Part shown: one piece after another, positions 60,200 through 64,000 of the stretch
Layout of the letters: every line of letters begins with the position of its first letter
Position numbering within the stretch: position 1 is the stretch's first letter
NCBI RefSeq assembly: GCF_024166365.1
Contig: NC_064820.1
Coordinates: 147,022,001-147,086,000 of the forward strand
Length of the DNA stretch: 64,000 nt
Source: Elephas maximus indicus
Taxonomy: Eukaryota > Chordata > Mammalia > Proboscidea > Elephantidae
Direction of reading: 5' to 3'
Notes under the pieces: model-generated
What the model was told of the DNA's origin: nothing
The model's database searches: none
The model's input: only the letters and a program-made list of their open reading frames with translations
Program-made: the position numbers and the translations under genes

Positions 60200-61300
60200 T
60201 TGTGTTAATATCTGATATTATTGATTTTCTGACCAAACAATTTCCTTTAGTATTTCTTGTAGCTTTGGTTTGGGTTTTGCAAATTCTCTAAGCTTATGTT
60301 TTTCTGTAAATATTTTAATTTCACCTTCATATTTGAGAGAGAATTTTGCTGGATATATGATCCTTGGCTGGCAGTTTTTCTCCTTCAGTGCTCTATATAT
60401 GTCATCCCATTGCCTTCTTGACTACATGGTTTGTGCTGAGTCGTCTGAACTTATTCTTATTGATTGTCCTTTGTAGGAGACCTTTCTTTTATCCCTGGCT
60501 GCTTTTAAAATTTTCTCTTTATCTTTGGTTTTGGCAAGTTTGATGATAATATGTCTTGGTGATTTTCTTTTTGGATCAATCTTATATGGGGTTCGATGAG
60601 CATCTTGGATAGATATCCTTTCGTCTTTCATGATGTCAGGGAAGTTTTCTGCCAACAGATCTTCAACTATTCTCTCTGTATTTTCTGTTATCCCTCCCTG
60701 TTCTCAAACTCCAATCACACGCAAGTTATTCTTCTTGATAGAGTCCCACATGAGTCTTAGGGTTTCTTCATTTTTTTTAATTCTTTTATCTGATTTTTCT
60801 TGAACTATATTGGTGTCAATTGCCTTATGCTCCACCTCCCCCACTCTGCATTCCAATTGCTTGGTCTGCTCCTGTGACTTCCTACTGAGTTGTCTAATTC
60901 TGTAATTTTACTGTTAATCTTTTGGATTTCTGAATGCTGTCTGTGGATTCTTGCAGCTTATTAATTTTTCCACTATGTTCTTGAATAATCTTTTTTATTT
61001 CCTCAACCACTTTATCAGTGTGTTCCTTGGCTTTTTCTGTAGATTGCCTTATTTCATTTTTGAGGTCATCCCTGATGTCTTAAAGCATTCTGTAAATTAG
61101 CTTTTTATATTCTGCATCTGACCATTCCAGGATTGTATCTTCATTTCGGAAAGATTTTGATTCTTTAGTTTTGGGAGTTGTACAACAATCATGGTCTGCG
61201 TCTTTATGTGGTTTGATATCAACTGCTGTCTCCAAACGATCTATAAGATATTGTAATAATTTATTTTGTATTTGCTCACTGAGTCTTATCTTGTTTTGTT
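60200..61300 (-). pseudogene. L1 ORF1 (RNA-binding protein), decayed
   Basis: The best-preserved part is the C-terminal RNA-binding domain at 60422-60655: MAENFPDIMKDERISIQDAH and later PRHIIIKLAKTKDKEKILKA, matching the L1 ORF1p pattern (RTP, PRHII, K-KE-IL-AAR). The upstream coiled-coil half is interrupted by stops. Outer boundaries are estimates. Confidence 0.75.
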
Positions 61301-63018
61301 TTCTTTCAATATACGTAGATGGGCTACTAGATTGTGCTGTCTTGATTGTTGTAGCCTTTGAATCACTTATGTTCTATTAGCAGCTGGTTTGGGCTGTTAC
61401 CAGATATATAAGCCTAAGAGTCTATTCACTATTCTTGAGTAGAATCTGATTTTCAGTCACCAGGTGTGTGGTGTAGACTGTCACCTATTCACTTAGAGAA
61501 GTAGTGGTGATAGTTGTGTACACCAGATTCTAGTAGCAGGAGGGGGTCACACTCTGTGGGGGCAGGATGTTGACAGGCTTCCCCCAAGTGCCAGTGAGGT
61601 AGGTGTGTCCGTATTCCTAAAGCACTTTGGTGGGTGGACTCTGCAGCTGTACCTTAGGCACCCAATGCATGTACTTCTACAGATTGGGAGGTGTCACTAT
61701 CCTCAGACCCCTATGGCAGGAGGCTAGGTGGTTTGGGTGGAGCTTCAGCCCTCAGTTCCCCATTGTGGGTCAGTGAGGGCTCTGTTTAATAGGTAGAGAT
61801 ATTACACCAGGGAAACTTGTCTTTCCAGTAATTGGATAAACGAATTACAGTCAGATCGCTATCAGAATTGCCTTTGCCTTATAATAGCCAGTTTGTTGCC
61901 TGTAGGGATGAAAGCCCACGACTGTGGCTCTCATATGCTTGGCTGGAGCTGGTTCTGTATTTTTATTCCAATTTCAGAAAGTCATGGAAGGATTTTTGGT
62001 CCCTGGTTTTTTTGTAGCTGCTTCTCTCAGGGCAGGAGAATGGGTTAGTAAAAGACAAAACAAACAAAAAACTGCAGAGCACTTCACTCTCTGGCCCAGG
62101 AAATTCCAATGTTAATGAAGCCTCCTGGGAAGGGGAGGGGAGGGATCAGATAGATAGGAGAGAGTGGCACCCAGGAATATAGACAACATTACTTATCTTG
62201 CTTGGTGATGACTGTTTTATCTGAGATTCCTTAGGGGCTGTCAGCCTGTGTGGGTTGGCTGGGTCGAGATTGTCCCCGTGGGTCATGCCAGAATCCTGTG
62301 CTTGTGCTGTCTCAGAAGCTGTGGTCAGTTCCTCCACTCCCAATCCAAAGCCCAGCACCAAGGTTCCCCGGCTGGGACGCCACACTCTAGGCTCCAAAAC
62401 CAGTCGCTGCCTCCCGGTGACGACTTCTCTTGTCAGCCGCGTTGCTGCGCTGCCTGCGTGCACTGGCTGGGCTTCCACCGAGGTCACTTCTGGGGGCTAG
62501 GGCTGCGTCCGTGTTTGCGCCTCTCAGGATGCCGTGCTCAGCTTCCCTGCACTGAGCCCAAAGCCCGGCGCCAAGTTTTTCTGACTGGGACACTGGCTCC
62601 AGGCTCCAAAAACAGCTGCTGCTTCCCCGTGGTTGCTCGTTCTCTCGTTAGCCCCGTCAGTGTGCAGCCTGCTTGCGCTGGCTGAGTCTCTACGGAGGTT
62701 ACCCCAGGGGCCTAGGGGTTAGGGCTGTGTGCCGAGGCTGCCCCACCTCAGCAAGCCGCAATCAGCCCCACCGCTCAGCACCCGGGAACCGCGAGGGCTC
62801 AAGGCTGTGGCGCGGGTCGTCAGTTCCAGAAGCAGTTGCTGCTTCAGGATGCAGCTTTTTGCTCACTTGTCACTCAGGTCAACTCTTTAGATCTGTATTT
62901 GATGGTCAGGGTTCGTAGATTGTCATGTATGTGATTGATACACTTGTTTTTCCGAGTCTTTTAGTGCAAGAGGGATCCAAGGTAGCTTCTACCTAGTCAG
63001 CCATCTTGGTCCCGCCTC
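61300..63018 (-). promoter_or_regulatory. L1 5' UTR with GC-rich internal promoter region
   Basis: Non-coding region upstream of ORF1. 62240-62850 is markedly GC- and CpG-richer than its surroundings and contains two related blocks, near 62320-62420 and 62540-62640 (aaagcccagcaccaaggttc versus aaagcccggcgccaagtttt). A YY1-type site lies at the 5' end. Confidence 0.7.
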
Positions 63019-63200
63019 GATTGTTTGGGATTTTTGACATTCTTTTAGATAATTTTTTTAGTTGTGAGTCCCAGAGATTAAACATAGACTGAACTATGGA
63101 GTTGGAATATATAGAATATGAGTAGGAGTTCAGTGAACTATATTGATTTGCAGTGTGATTTGGAACAAATTGTTTAGCTGCTCTAAGCCTAGAGTTTCTC

Positions 63201-63597
63201 AGGGTACCAGACTTTTTCTTTTTACATTTTATCATGTTCTAGGTGAAAGTTTACAGTTACAAATTAGTTTCTCACTCAAAAATTTATACGCAAATTGTTT
63301 TGTGACGTTGGTTGGAATCACAGCACTGTGTCAGCACTCTTCCCCTTTTCCTTTACACCTTGGATTCGCCACGCCCATTCATCTAGTTTTCCTGTCCCTT
63401 CCTGTCTTCTAGTCTTTGCTTTTGGCAGGCATTGCCCATTTGGTCTTGTATATTTGATTGAACTAAGAAGCATGTTCTTTACCTGTGTTATTGTTTGTTT
63501 TGTAGTCCTGTCTAATCTTTTGCTGAAGGGTGGATTTCGGGAGTGGCTTCTGTTCTGAGTTAGCAGGGTATCTGAAGGCATATGAGGGTACCAAACT
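63201..63597 (-). repeat. L1 3' end with about 13-bp target duplication
   Basis: L1 63214-63584 between agggtaccagact and agggtaccaaact. Confidence 0.85.
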
Positions 63598-63961
63598 CTC
63601 AGGATCCCTTGGAATATGGATTTTTGATTTAGCAGTTAGCATTTGATAAATCTTACACACATAAGCAAAGTGTTCTTAGAAATCGTAAAGTAGTTGGTTT
63701 CCTAGAATATATCGCTCTGATTTGTTGTTTTGGAGGTCAGCCAGAGATAGTTTAAGTAACTTATGTATCCTTTTCTCTCCTTCCCCACCCCATGTCTTTT
63801 CCAAGGATTCAAAATGGCTATAGAAATGTGTTGTGTAAATATCAAGGGGGTGAAATTGAGGGAAAATGAATAGTGGTTTTGGTGTTTTTTTTTATAGTAA
63901 GGTAGTTAAAACTTTTGGTTGAATTCCACGCATATTCAGATTAGGTCAGCTTTATGGGACC
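63598..63961. other. SEC24A: SEC24A intron 1, nothing recognised
   Basis: No SEC24A exon 2 and no clear repeat seen. Confidence 0.45.
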
Positions 63962-64000
63962 TGGAAACCCTGGTGGTGTAGTGGTTAAGAGCTACAGCTG
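63962..64000 (+). repeat. AfroSINE head, cut by the window end
   Basis: tggaaaccctggtggtgtag with tggttaagagctacagctg following. Confidence 0.88.

Larger units (their letters stand above)
53842..63035 (-). mobile_element. Full-length L1 retrotransposon (53859-63018) with 17-bp target duplication
   Basis: Flanked by gattgtttgggattttt at 53842-53858 and 63019-63035. Without the nested insertion it is about 8.05 kb: 3' UTR 53859-54862, ORF2 about 54863-59800, ORF1 about 60200-61300, and a 5' UTR of about 1.7 kb with a GC-rich internal promoter region. The 5' end carries a YY1-type CAAGATGGC (minus strand of 63000-63008), as at human L1 starts. ORFs are broken by several stops and frameshifts. 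It lies antisense in SEC24A intron 1. Confidence 0.93.

Noticed and set aside
62146-62918. GC-rich island at 62.2-62.9 kb as a host promoter or exon
   Set aside because: It lies within the 5' UTR of the full-length L1; the frames have no known domain.

Overview
This window is nuclear DNA from a placental mammal, almost certainly an afrotherian and most likely an elephant. About thirty short elements begin with a tRNA-like head (ggaaaccctggtggcgtagt), end in a shared tail (gctatgagtcggaatcgact) and carry a T-rich 3' end. This is the AfroSINE design. It is accompanied by an RTE/BovB-type LINE with a related 3' tail and by L1s with about 1 kb of 3' UTR. Most computed ORFs are fragments of these repeats or chance frames. 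The species call is inference.

Two host genes are present, arranged head to head about 16 kb apart. SAR1B (minus strand, 1675-17065 for the coding part, CpG-island promoter near 25.2-25.7 kb) is complete. Its six coding exons sum to 597 bp, i.e. 198 codons plus stop. SEC24A (plus strand) contributes its CpG-island promoter, 5' UTR and first coding exon (41806-41902); the remaining 22 kb is its first intron. SAR1B is the GTPase that starts COPII coat assembly at ER exit sites, and SEC24A is a COPII cargo-binding subunit, so the intergenic region separates two partners of the same coat.

Layout: 1-1674, SAR1B 3' UTR and flank; 1675-25.5 kb, SAR1B exons and repeat-filled introns, including a cluster of nested L1s at 8.9-14.9 kb; 25.1-25.7 kb, SAR1B CpG island; 25.8-41.1 kb, intergenic region of L1 3' ends, AfroSINEs, L2 and ancient repeats; 41.25-42.07 kb, SEC24A CpG island and exon 1; 42.9-44.2 kb, a broken RTE LINE; 45.9-47.5 kb, AfroSINE, MIR and L1 3' end; 48.3-52.9 kb, a 5'-truncated L1; 53.86-63.02 kb, a full-length but decayed L1 with a perfect 17-bp target duplication and a second L1 nested in its ORF2.

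The most striking observation is at SAR1B coding exon 5. An ERVL-MaLR-type solo LTR sits directly against the splice donor. Its 5-bp target duplication is the donor itself: the exon-side copy reads gcaag (a GC donor) and the far copy reads gtaag. Also notable are AfroSINEs flanked by unusually long direct repeats (157 bp and about 65 bp), several sites hit serially by AfroSINEs with the target sequence repeated between them, and a UPRE-like TGACGTGG motif in the SEC24A promoter.
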